This document shows positions 48,451 to 58,984 of a DNA stretch of 64,000 nucleotides, piece by piece. This DNA is from Thereva unica. Taxonomy: Eukaryota; Arthropoda; Insecta; Diptera; Therevidae. The stretch covers positions 1,156,001-1,220,000 of the forward strand of contig OX465281.1 in assembly GCA_949987705.1 (NCBI GenBank), given 5' to 3'. The notes under the pieces were generated by a model, which did not search any database, was not told the DNA's origin, and worked only from the letters and a program-made list of their open reading frames with translations. Position 1 is the first letter of the stretch, and every line of letters starts with the position of its first letter. The translations under genes and the position numbers were made by a program.

Positions 48451-48644
48451 GTTGCTCTCTTGTTCAAGGTTCAATTCACTTTTGGTCTTCAACTTTCAAT
48501 CATCTCCGTAATCTCCGGTTGTTTCGTAGTCTCGATATAGGATCGTCTGGTTAACTCTAATTTCGGCTAATCGTGTACACAATCAGGCCGGGTCAGAATA
48601 AACTCCTATATAAAGTAAATAAGAGCGCCCAGTTTATCATATTC

Positions 48645-48830
48645 TGTTGCAGAACAAAGGCCCTACTAGAGTTTATGTTCTCACTTTTGTAGTAGAAGTT
48701 TGACTACTTTGAAACCATACTAGCTAACTTCTGCTCCTGCCGTTATAACAAGCTTGTAAAGAAGACCTGGATCCACACTGTGTGGAACGCCTTCTCGAAG
48801 TCAATTAGGCGATATACTGGCCTTTAAAAA
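48645..48830 (-). mobile_element. small decayed LINE RT fragment
   Basis: On the minus strand a frame reads YRLIDFEKAFHTVW, matching the RT motif (FIDFEKAFDxVW), followed in another frame by PGLLYKLVITAG. Only this palm part is recognisable. Confidence 0.5.
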
Positions 48831-49251
48831 TGTTCCAATATACATATGTCTTACCCCAATTTGGTCGGGCATGCTTTCGTCGTCGGGTTATCTAAATTGG
48901 TTTAGAAAAGTCCTATTGTTGAGGTAAAAATTCGCACCAATTGTAGGCCTCTAAGTGCGCCTTACTGCTAGGCTGCTGAGGCTAGAAGGTAAGGAATTTA
49001 GACTCTTTAGAACCTACTATATCTGCTGCCCTTATTCATTCTTATCTCGATATTCTCTATATAATACGCCTCCGAAACCCTTTTTTGCACACTCTTTGCA
49101 TGCTTAATTGAACACACGAAACAATAGCTGTTTACCTTTGCATTTTGATTTTTTACCGCACGACATTTTTCGTTGAGTTTATGCACGTTTCGTTGAGTTT
49201 AGCATAAATTGCTACGTTTCTAACAAAATATTTTTTCCTTTTTTCATGCAG

Positions 49252-49272
49252 CACTGGAAATACGCGGCCAAG
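49252..49272 (+). CDS. shot: shot 21-nt microexon HWKYAAK in CH1, plectin 2alpha-like
   Basis: The segment lies between a polypyrimidine acceptor (TTTTTTCATGCAG) and a donor (AAG|GTATTG). It encodes exactly seven in-frame codons, HWKYAAK, phase 0 on both sides. Inserted between NKHLKK and [12 protein letters not shown], it falls at the junction where vertebrate plectin and dystonin carry the alternatively used exon 2alpha (HWRAE, before AQRHISDLYEDL). The shared His-Trp-basic-x-Ala pattern indicates homology. In plectin, use of 2alpha is known to change actin affinity. Optional inclusion here is inferred, because both CH1 halves join in frame without it. A TGC lies directly at the 3' splice site, the kind of motif used by the SRRM2/3/4-type microexon programme. 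Confidence 0.85.
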
Positions 49273-49381
49273 GTATTGTTACTTACGTTTTGTTTTTGTT
49301 GCTAATTTGCGATCGGCAATGATTTTTTGTTGTTGGCGTTTTGTTTGGACAAAGTTAAAAATTTCTCCTTATTTTTTGCAG

Positions 49382-49441
49382 ACTTACACAATGTTACATG
49401 TTTGTGTTTCCATCAATGGATCGCCCTGTTGTCCGCCCTCT
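49382..49441 (+). CDS. candidate 60-nt cassette exon after the 2alpha-like exon
   Basis: This segment is exactly 60 nt and is bounded by a strong acceptor (CCTTATTTTTTGCAG) and a near-consensus donor (TCT|GTAAGT). In phase 0, the phase of its neighbours, it is fully open and encodes TYTMLHVCVSINGSPCCPPS. It starts 109 nt downstream of the HWKYAAK exon and could be a second optional or mutually exclusive insert in the CH1 loop. The peptide is Cys- and Pro-rich, and I know of no family counterpart. Open phase and good splice sites can arise by chance in a T-rich intron, so this is a candidate only. Confidence 0.3.
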
Positions 49442-50629
49442 GTAAGTTTGAACGTTGTTTTGATGTGTACCGAGACTCGAGCTTCTTGTTTTCTGTACAA
49501 CGCTATATTTTTTCAGTTGTTCTAGAACATGTTATGTTGTTTGAGATTATTCTTTTTTTCTTTTTGAGTTTATGCTGCTCAGTGTGGAGTTATAGAGCAA
49601 ATTGCATGAGTTATACAACAGTAGTGGGTAGCAAATGTTTCGAGAGTGATGTCTTGTGGTAGATGGAATCTGCAGGATAATTAAACTCGTTTGGTAATCT
49701 TTTGATCATGTCAGACTACAAGGTCGAACAACATGATGCGAATAAAGAAAATAATACACAAATAGTAAAAACAAACCGACATAACTCTGTTTTTCGAAAG
49801 GGGTCCGTCAATACAATTCTGGCATAGAACCATCGCTATCATATAGGTCAACGCAAAATTTAATAACCAGTCAAAGAAATTGGGAAACGCAGACCTTTGT
49901 ATAGGAAGAACCGAATCCAGATTGGAGTTCGAACCCATTATCCCACGGTTGGCAGCGAGGAAGCCTTAATTGAACTTTATTATTTCTGTTTTATAATGTA
50001 GTAAATTATTTCGCCAATTATTTCAGCTTTGTAGCTAAACGATTGTTCATCATAGCATATTTTCAGCCATCCTTTTCTACTTTCAAGTTCAGAACTCCTT
50101 TCTGTATCATTGCTACAGATGTTGAAGTAAAGAAGAAAGTAATCATGTCTAGGCTCACTAGCCAGCAATATGCTGATGAAGCCTAAACCGAATCAAATCG
50201 AAGTTCATGTTTTAGCTGCATCCGTCACCCACGATAATGTAGTGGCTGAGAACAACACAAAAAGTGTAAATACAAAATTGCAAAAATTGCTTCACATTGC
50301 CCGATATTTATTTATCCAGATCTATTGCAGCTATACAGGCTCTCTCCGCCTTTTCACATTAGAGGCAGAAGAAAGGTTCTCCGTGCTGCATTGTCGATGC
50401 AGGTAGCAATAGTTTAAAGTCAGGCGATCTATTTGGTCATGTAAGCACAGTAAAGTATATCAATTTTGAATTGATGACTATTTTCTCTGACATAGTAGAG
50501 ATCAAGCTGAATTGTAACAAATCATTTGTAAGGCTTATCTTGTCCTTCAGGATCTATGTCCTGGTATGAAACGGTTGAAAATCCGATATCGAATTAAGTC
50601 TTTCGTCCCAGGTGCCGCATATCTAAGGC

Positions 50630-52160
50630 ATTGGATTACTCATCAACCGTGAGCAATGGCAAATGGCTATCTTCTCTATAAAATCAAATGCTGTAAGTTT
50701 GGACAACTTACACCCGAAATTTTTTAAATTAACCCTTGCGATTATCCTTTTTCCCATTCACGTTTGAATACAATTATTTTAACGTCTGTGTATGCATTTA
50801 GCTGGAAAAGAGCTAAAGTTATTCCAATCCCTAAAAGTGGTTCCTCTCACTGCCAAATACCGCCCAATATCTATTCTTCTAGTGTTTCAAAACCTATTTC
50901 ATCTTCAAACATTTAAATATATTAATGGCCATAAACTTTCGGCTGATTATCAATCTGGTTTCCACCCTCAACACAGCTGTGTGACGAGATTACTGAACAT
51001 CTTAGATGACATTCGTAAAGTCATGGTGAGTGACATGGTTACTGTACTAATACTTCTGGATTTTTCAAAAGCATTTGACACGGTAAACCATAAGCTTGGC
51101 CTCAAATTTAATTTTGCTCACAGTACTCTTAAACTTGTGAAGTCATATTTGTAGTATAGGTAACAAAAAGTTTTTTGTAATAACAGTTCAGCCCTTTGAA
51201 AGTGTAATTGTGGCATACCTCAAGGGTCAATCTTGGGACCTCTTTTCTTCACAATTCTGATTAATGATCTTCCGGTTATTATTAAGAGCTACAAATTTCA
51301 TTTATATGCTGACGATATTCAATTATATTTATCTAGACCAATTAGTTTGATTGAGGATCCGGTAGCTAGAATCAAGATCTACATGCCATATATGAATGAA
51401 CGGAGTAAAACAAGCTAATCCTTAACGGCGTGGTCTTGCCCTATAAAAACTATTTAAAAAAACCTGGGTATAACATTTGATAATACACTATCTTGGTGTA
51501 ATCACACAGCAGTATATGCTGTTCTGCGAACACTATCTGCCTCTGCTTATTTTACTTCACGGAATACTAAACTCTTGCTGGTGAAAGCTGTCTCTATTGT
51601 CTTTATTAAGCTTAATGATGCGTTTAATTCCTGCATTCGTTATGTGGGCATTATTAGAAGTTTCGACCATGTCTCATGATATGTCAGATCTGTGTTTGGT
51701 TGTACGTTATCCTCACATTTCGATTTCTGAACTCTCTGGTTCCTAAAAATATTATTTTATTAAAAAAAACCAAAGTACCTCTACGATACCTTTACTCTAA
51801 TTGTGCCTGTCATTAAGTACAGCATTTCAGTAAAACAGTTCTTTGTTCGGGCTATTAGGTTGTGGCACTCCCTGCCATTAGATGTAAGACGAAGCAGCAG
51901 TAGTAAAAAATTTAAAGCAATTTTATTTGAAAAAGTTGTTTCAATATTTGTTATATGGTAGATAGATGATCCCAAGCTCATTCATCCCAGCACTAGACAT
52001 TGTGTGACCCAATTAACCTTATAAATATCACTGTTTGCGACACTCCTTGATCCTATTGCCCTCTAAACGTAATCTAATCTCACCTCCCTCTGTATTGTTT
52101 GCCCTGTTAATCATACAACATACTCTTCAAAGAATGCCGTTAATAAAGTAAATAGTATGC
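50630..52160 (+). mobile_element. decayed CR1/Jockey-type LINE in the shot intron
   Basis: Frames on the + strand give IKSNAVSLDNLHPKFFKL, YRPISILLVFQNLF, DYQSGFHPQHSC, VLILLDFSKAFDTVNH (about 50670-51150) and FTILINDLPVI with FHLYADDIQLYL (51233-51418). Further on come GITFDNTLSWCNHT and FFVRAIRLWHSLPLDVRR (about 51840). The YADD motif is kept but frameshifts and stops break the ORF. A polyadenylation-like AATAAAG sits near 52144, and the 3' boundary is about 80 bp before the CH1 exon at 52242. Confidence 0.8.
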
Positions 52161-52241
52161 ACGAAAAAAACACATTTTTGTTAAATATAAAATTCTCTAT
52201 TTTTTAAAACTATTTTAAAATTTCCAAATGTTAATTTTTAG

Positions 52242-52331
52242 GCCTCCCGCCGCGTGGACGATCTTTTCGAGGACTTGCGCGATGGTCACAACTTGCTTTC
52301 TCTCTTGGAAGTGCTTTCTGGCGAACACCTT
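52242..52331 (+). CDS. shot: shot CH1 exon, [12 protein letters not shown]...GEHL
   Basis: This 90-nt exon is phase 0 on both sides, with acceptor AATTTTTAG and donor CTT|GTAAGC. It encodes [15 protein letters not shown] followed by [15 protein letters not shown]. That is the [22 protein letters not shown] core of a spectraplakin CH1 domain (helix C region), close to [21 protein letters not shown] in MACF1, dystonin and plectin. The following intron is only 68 nt. Retaining that intron would shift the frame and stop at 52481. The 3' end of a LINE lies about 80 nt upstream of the acceptor. Confidence 0.98.
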
Positions 52332-52399
52332 GTAAGCTATCCTCAAATTATCCACATTATTTACAGATTTACTAAAATTCCCACATTTTTATATTTTAG

Positions 52400-52570
52400 C
52401 CGAGAGAAAAAGGAAAGATGCGCTTTCACATGTTGCAAAATGCTCAAATGGCTCTGGATTTTCTTCGATACAAAAAAATAAAACTTGTCAACATCCGAGC
52501 CGAGGATATTGTCGATGGCAATCCAAAGTTGACTCTGGGTTTGATCTGGACCATTATTTTGCACTTCCAG
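52400..52570 (+). CDS. shot: shot CH1 exon, PREKG...WTIILHFQ
   Basis: This 171-nt exon (acceptor TATATTTTAG, donor CAG|GTAAGT) encodes 57 residues from [13 protein letters not shown] through [16 protein letters not shown] to [13 protein letters not shown]. It completes CH1 and carries the actinin-type signature 2 and actin-binding site 2. Beta-spectrin typically reads MGSHDIVDGNPRLNLGL here, whereas the [19 protein letters not shown] form is characteristic of Shot, MACF1, dystonin and plectin, which fixes the family. The phase is 0 on both sides. The next expected residues are of the ISDIVV type, leading to CH2, and I do not find them in the window except possibly after the 12-nt WRDE segment. 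Confidence 0.98.
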
Positions 52571-52819
52571 GTAAGTGAATTTTGATTGTCCTAGAATTTA
52601 TGATTTTATTTTGTTGTACGAAAATCGAAAACATTTGACCTCAAAATTTGAATTGAAAAACAAAATATTCTTTTTATTTGGCGCAAAATTTAGAACTTGC
52701 TAGACTAGAATTTTTAGTCGTAGTTTAACCAAAAAGAAACTTTTTATTTTTCACACAAAAATATGTATTTTGCACTACTTTCCCCCCTTCATTACACATG
52801 TACCATCCTATATCCCCAG

Positions 52820-52831
52820 TGGAGGGATGAG
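52820..52831 (+). CDS. candidate 12-nt microexon (WRDE) between the CH domains
   Basis: Four codons, TGG AGG GAT GAG, lie between a long pyrimidine tract ending TATCCCCAG and a donor GAG|GTAAGT, 249 nt after the HFQ exon. The segment is phase 0 on both sides, so inclusion adds Trp-Arg-Asp-Glu directly after HFQ, at the start of the linker between CH1 and CH2. Both splice sites are stronger than those of several constitutive exons here, and no other coding sequence lies nearby to explain them. The family proteins I remember go straight from HFQ to (I/V)SD, so this would be an optional insert. No transcript evidence is available to me. Confidence 0.6.
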
Positions 52832-54559
52832 GTAAGTTTTGTTATGGTAAATGTTGCTCGTCGGTATTTGTTGCTATTTTATCTGTCTTTGCGCATTTCT
52901 TTTATTGTTTTATGCAAAGTTATCATTTGAGCTTTAGTGACTGAACACACATTGAGGTCGATGTTTTTAGGTTAATATATTTCGAGCTTTATTAGGTTTT
53001 TATTATTCAATTGGTGTCCAGATTTTGTAGTTGCGTTTTGAGTGGAAGTCATATACGAAATGAATTTATAGTTCAATCGTTCGTTAAGTGGGATTGCATT
53101 ATTTAAATACCGTCCACCCAAACAGCATATTATTAATGTAATAAAATGAATTGAGAGTTAAGTTGAATATTTATGCAGTAATCACTTGGACATGAGTGTT
53201 ATGCCAAATATAGATGTAGTTATCTTGTGTAAATTAATTATTTAACTCTCCCTAACGAAACTTGTTTGTTTTTAATTGTAAATACTACGTCAATGCATGT
53301 AATGTTATAATAAACTACAATATTCTTTCATCGATGATATTTTTCCTTTAAACATTTCCATAGAAGTCAAAATAGGTTCCATAAGATATGACTAATCTAC
53401 TCTTACCTTCATAATTACGATCATTGAACAATCGATCAGAATCTTTAGCTGGACTCAGGAATTCTCATTGAAACACAAAGTATTTATTTGTTAAAAAAAA
53501 AAATTAGGAATAGCAATGAGTTTTACAATCTTCTGAAATACTTATATAGTACTACTAGAAACCCCACTGTAAGAGCTGGCGGATGGGAGTTAAATCAATA
53601 ATGGAAATCTTACCATGTAGTAAGAACCAAGGCGTTCTTAAATACAATTACAAAATACTCTTGCTAATTTATCTAGGTATCTAGATGATTTTAAAAGTTT
53701 TATTTTAGCATTTTAATAACATATCTTTACTTCGGTAGAATAGTATTAGATAAATTGCACAATTAATAACATTCACAACAATAATTATTCAAAGTATACC
53801 ATTCCAGCTTGCATAGTAAGCTATCATATCTGTGAGTTTCTTCAAAGCTGATACAAATTGGTTTTGTTATAGTTGTAACAACATGCATTAAGAAAGAAAT
53901 GTAGATCTATACAAAGTAGTAGACTAGTATTACCATAACTCTTTACACACTTTGCCAATTTTCTAATATATTCTCTTCTCTTCAATTCATAAAAATAATC
54001 GACGAACAATGCAGCTTTGAATAGTTTCAAAATTTTTCAAATGCCCAGACAAAGTATCAATTTTTTATTTGTGTCAGATTGAGCCATCTTTCTCATCTTA
54101 CATATTTCATATCGGACGTAAAAAGTTCACTATGAACGCACGAATTTCTCCACTCCGAAACAACTTTGCATCTGGATCCATGCCTTCTCCTATATAATGG
54201 GGGTTGTACAGAGTCCTATCTTGAAAAACCATCAGTCGTCGAGAAATTCTGAGCTTTGACGGCAAAAAAACTGTACCACATGTTGTTTCATTCCCTTGTT
54301 ACTAGTTTAGACTTGAGGTTTTTATGATTTATTTCAAAATGAATTTATTCCCCTCAATGTGACAAAGCAATTTCTTCGAAAAAGTAAATTATCGAGCTAA
54401 GGAATTTCATTTGATCATGAACGTTCTTCGACTTTGTTAATATAAAACGAAGGACCTCAGGGTATACGGCAACAATGACGAAAGGGAGAGCTGCGTCTTC
54501 GTGCCCCCAAGATATATGTAACATGTTTACATTGAGGTTTAGTGAAGTCTTTGCTCCTA
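52832..54559 (+). other. shot intron, AT-rich
   Basis: No exon, RNA gene or transposon is recognised. I looked for the expected ISDIVV-type exon start that follows CH1 and did not find it. Confidence 0.5.
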
Positions 54560-55176
54560 AAGGAAGCAGGTTTAAACAAACCAGGGAAGTCATATTGGTC
54601 AATATCTTCATCTACGATCTGTCTCACAAATGAAAAAATAAACCACATCTCTTTTAAGCAGACGACCTGAAAATATATAACGCTATAAAGTCCGATCCGA
54701 TGTATCATTCCTTCAAACTTAATGTATTGCAAGACTGATGCAACTCTTATAAGTTTGTAACTTAACACTAGCAAATGTCTTGCAATAACCTTCTCCCGGA
54801 AGAAAAGCGTGCAGCTGCAGCAATATTATCTTGACAACATGTTGATCAACTCGTAGACCTAGGTGTTGTCTTAGACAATAAGTTAAATTTTAAACTATAC
54901 TACGATAACATTACTGCTAGAGATAACTCCTAGGTTTTATAAAAAGAAAGGCTAAGGAATTTGGTAACAGCTGGGTCACTAAAGCACTTTTCTGCTCACT
55001 TGTCCGCCAATCCTGGAATACGCATACCCTGAACGATAATATTGTATATTCTACCTATAGCTAGACCAATTACCTGCACCTGACTTAGCATCCTAATATG
55101 ATATTTTTATTTAATTAATTTGATTTTATATACTTAAATGAAAGTGTGCCTTGCTTGGCAAATAAATAAATAAATC
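54560..55176 (+). mobile_element. decayed LINE fragment with AAAT tail
   Basis: VNIFIYDLSHK, ADDLKIYNAIKSD and VDLGVVLDNKLNFKLYYDNI are readable in changing frames. The 3' end is TGTGCCTTGCTTGGC followed by (AAAT)n at about 55160-55176. The same blocks and tail occur in the minus-strand element at 59872-61760, so the two are copies of one family. Confidence 0.7.
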
Positions 55177-55744
55177 TCTAGCACTCTAGCATGCGCCAGC
55201 TATCTTTATTTAGTCTTCATAAGCTTCAGAACGTGAAATACCAGTAATTGCTTGTCAGAAAGCTAGATTATTCCTTAAATGACGAATTATTCGAGTATCA
55301 TTCTTAAAAGTAGTGTTAATAATAAGTTTGTTCAAAATAAATTGCCAGAAGCTACATATGAACTTCGGCCTTCTAGTAGAATAAATCGACTTATCAGCGT
55401 ATCACAATCAAGATGCAGCAATATCTTAATTCCAGCATTCGATATTCTAGCTCTTAGTAGGGAAGTTTGATGAAATGAAATACCATCCAAAGCTATCCTA
55501 GTGGAATGGTTCATCTATTTCGTTTTGACAACGCGTTCATTAGAATTGTTGGTAATTGTATACGAGACTTTCTTGTATGGAAACTCTTCTTTTTCAGCAA
55601 CAAGTATTTTTCTAGAATTCGCAAAGTTCTTTCTTTATGATATTTTGAAAATTAAAATGAAATTTAAAAATTATTTCCTTGAATTATTTTTTTGAGTCTT
55701 TCAATGATATTTGTATGTATTTATTTCTTTCATGAAGAAACCAG

Positions 55745-56260
55745 TGAGTAAAATTGGGAGCGCTGCTCAAGGGAGCCTATTTTGAGCGCTGTTAAATATG
55801 CTCCCTGCATTATTATTTTGCATTACTGGAGTTACCCTAAATTTTATAGAACGAAGAAATCGGGCGAATATCTTGGTGACCATAAAGGGATAAATTAGCA
55901 TACTCTATGGACCGGCCCTCGTTCGATACGGAAGACATGCAGCTTTGGAACTGGTTAGAATTTAGTTGGGGGACCGCTTTAGTAAAAGCATGCTCGCGAT
56001 TGTGAAGCAAAAGACAATAAAAAAATGAATAAAATAAAAGCTTTTTGATACCGTAGCGTGTAAATATTTCTTTTTTAAAAGCTCTCTTATAATGCTCCTA
56101 GAGCGCTTCTGAAGGAGCATAAAAAGGTATGCTCGCCTGCATTGGCATTCAATGTTAAAAAGTATATGGTGCTAGTATGGGAACGGTAGCGCTGTATACT
56201 TTTAACGAGTACTCAAACATGGCTATTGGAGCACTCCATTTCCCACTAAGAACATAAACT
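55745..56260. mobile_element. possible degraded inverted-repeat element
   Basis: The left edge (GGGAGCGCTGCTCAAGGGAG, CCTATTTTGAGCGCT) and the reverse complement of the right edge (ATGGAGTGCTCCAATAGCCA, TGTTTGAGTACTCG) align loosely over about 60 bp. The interior holds repeated AGCGCT/GGAGCA motifs and the 5S-derived repeat. The similarity is imperfect and the limits approximate. Confidence 0.3.
55851..55985 (+). mobile_element. 5S rRNA-derived repeat (SINE3-like), copy B
   Basis: After ACGAAGAAATCGGGCGAAT comes an almost complete 5S-like sequence: TTGGTGACCATAAAGG, CTATGGACCGGCCCTCGTTC, GATACGGAAGACATGCAGC, GGTTAGAATTTAGTTGGGGG, ACCGCTTT. The blocks match the start, the CTCGTCCGATC region and the box C region (GGTTAGTACTTxGATGGGxGACCGCYT) of arthropod 5S rRNA, in order and with about the right spacing. 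Many substitutions exclude a working 5S gene. Confidence 0.65.
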
Positions 56261-58984
56261 AAGATAAGTCCAAAAGTTGCAATTTCTTTGAGGCTAATCA
56301 TTGCCCTTTGTTAACTTGTAAATATTGTAGAAAAAATTAAAATGAATTGCGCCTTGTTCCTTTTTGGAAAGTTATTAACATTTATCATTTAATTCTTCTA
56401 TGATTCATTTGTTCTATAACAAAAATTATCACTCAAGGGCAACCATATTGTGATTGTTGCTTCTTATTTTACATACTAATCTTTTAAGCAAAATTTTAAG
56501 ATCAGATAAATAAGACGACAGTAAAATTGATAGGAAACAGAGGTATCGGTTAGCCTTACGATTTATTGAATCCGCGCTGCTGTCCCAGAGCTTTTGCGTT
56601 TCAATTATTTTTTGAGACTAGATCCTGGCCTTGCCATCCTTCTCAGCCCATGCTAGATTAAGCTCCTCCACTTTCACAGAGATTTACTTATCTTCGACGT
56701 ACACCTTTGGCATTTCGATGATACAGGCTACTATTCGATCACCGAACAAATAATAATTGTTGGTAGAAGTGTATTTCTGGTTAACATTAATTATGACTTG
56801 CAGAATACTTCCTTTAAAAATTCCCAATGAGGTAAATTTCGACTATAGTCAAAAAGGTTTTCCTAAAATAAGATTGTTTATGATTGTTCAGAAGCCAAAA
56901 TAGACGAATTAAATTTTGCTTATTTGCGTCGTCGAGTTATGCTCTATTTTGTAAAACGACTGCTTCTTCTTTTATTAGCAACCCAACACAACCTTTGTAA
57001 ATTTTTACAACGAAATATTAGGACTAGCTTAGTTTAGTTTTACTTATTGAGCATTACATTGTCTATATTTGCATGTTACAGACATACTTTAGTAGTACAT
57101 AGTTAATTTTGTTGCCCTCTCATTATTAGGAAGAAGCATTATTGAAACTGCTGCTGCAAATATGCAATGAAATATATTTTCTACATCAGTTCATATTAGA
57201 TATATTCTCCTTATAGAATTATAAATTTAGTTTTTATCATTACTTTTAAGCAGATTGGCCGTCATTGAATCGCGTAACTTATGCATGAATATGTATATTG
57301 TATACTAATATTGAGTTATATATAAACAGACGAATTGTGATGTAGTCGTTTCACATTTGACCCGACGAATTAAATCTGTATGCACGTCGAAGCATTATTA
57401 CTATATAAAAATTTGGTACATTTTTGTATTAGGCCAGTTTATGACTTCCCCAGAATTTCACCGCGTCTAGAGCGGCCCAAACAAAGTATTTTCTTTCATT
57501 GGTTTGATGAATGTTTGCCTTTTTCAATTATCTATAGATTATTATTGAATAGACAAAAAATATGATTAAATATTTTGCTTTAGGTTTAGATTTCGGATTT
57601 GCCTATTCCGTATTTTCTTGTAAACATCGATAAGCCTGAAAAAATCTTCCTCCAAAATGAATTATACAAAAAACGTTAATTTATTATCAAATAAAAACTT
57701 TCTACGTCTTGTCTAGCATTAATTTAAATATAGTAAAAAAATAAATAAGATTTCTCCTAATTAACCTTCTCATCCCACCCCAAAAACGGCATCGAAAAAC
57801 ACCGTGATTTCATAAACCCCTGACATAACACCCCGCAGGAGATTCCATCCGAATTATGTCAGAACGCGACAGTAAAGACTTACGTGATCGATCCCCATTC
57901 GATCGACATTGCTGGCCCGCTTAATTGTCCCGCGGCCAACTCGAAATTGTATCGAGCAATCGATAAATCGTCCCACGCCCCCAGACTCACTTCGAATGTT
58001 TTCCAATAAAAATAAAGGTTACAACACAGCAGCAATTTCAGCCAAAAACCGATCGAACAATTTTCGTCTGTTTTCGAATTAGCATTGGTCTGATCTGGTC
58101 GAAGGTTTCGGCTAATCGGAAGAAAATTGCTTCTCGGATTAATTTCCTCGTTGCAGAAAATCAACACAACATAAAAAAAAAACTATTTTTGCGCCTACAC
58201 CGTTCTCGGGGGCGGATAATTTTACTTCCATTTCGATGGGATATTTTAACGAAAAAAAAAAACCGTTCATTTTGTCAAAGAGTGGTTTCCTAAAGAGTTG
58301 CCAACTCCTTTTGTGAATCGAGCCCACATCGAAATGGCGAATTCCAGTTTGGCTAAAGTCAACAGTTTGTTCGATTCGCACATTTTATGGGGAACAACTG
58401 CCTACGCCTATTGCTTATGATTCGTCGCTTTTGGGTAATTCTGAATGAATTTTGTACAAAAGTTGAGAAATCCTCGAGCGAATGTTATGAATTTTCCATT
58501 TTGAATTTATCGACTCTTGTTAAAGTTGAGATATCCAGTGGGCGAGCGACGACGGGTCAACGAAATGTGGCAAATCTCTAATCGAAATCTAAATAAAGAC
58601 AAATGTTATTAAATGTGGGTGCTGAACCATGGCACCATCACCACTTATTAAGGATATATTCAGGAATATGCAATAAATTGGTGAAAATTTTTGATTTATA
58701 GGAGGAGTTGGAAAGACTTTCGTCAATTTATCAATTTAAGTGTTATTAGTCATCATATTATATTCAGCACAGCTTAATTCAATCTACTGTACACTAAATT
58801 TCTGTTAATGTCTTTGCTTATTTATTTTTTTCGGTGAAATCAACGATGTTTCTTATGTCAGCACGGACAAAAAGTTATTTTTGAAATATAATTGTATGGA
58901 AATTATGATAAATGCTTGAAGTTAGAAGTTCACAAGGATTCCTAACGCAGAAAGATAGCAATTAGGGTTTATATAAAAACTGGC
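56261..58984 (+). other. shot intron, mostly unique
   Basis: AT-rich except for 57780-58330. On the minus strand at about 56750-56580 a frame with two stops reads FGDRIVACIIEMPKVYVEDK and VKVEELNLAWAEKDGKARI, which looks coding-like but unidentified, perhaps a transposon relic. Nothing else is recognised. Confidence 0.35.

Larger units (their letters stand above)
43275..49251 (+). other. shot intron between CH1 exon 2 and the 21-nt exon
   Basis: It contains the RTE-like LINE at 44085, the SINE at 48068 and an RT fragment at 48645. 45000-46000 is AT-rich and 46300-47100 GC-richer, with no recognised features in either. Confidence 0.75.

Noticed and set aside
55851..55985. A functional 5S rRNA gene
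   Set aside because: Block order is kept, but many substitutions occur in conserved 5S positions and there is no clear T-run terminator at the expected distance.
57838..57920. Alternative internal start exon (MSERDSKDLRDRSPFDRHCW) after a CCCCGCAG acceptor
   Set aside because: The frame stops after about 22 codons without a good donor, so it does not join to downstream exons.
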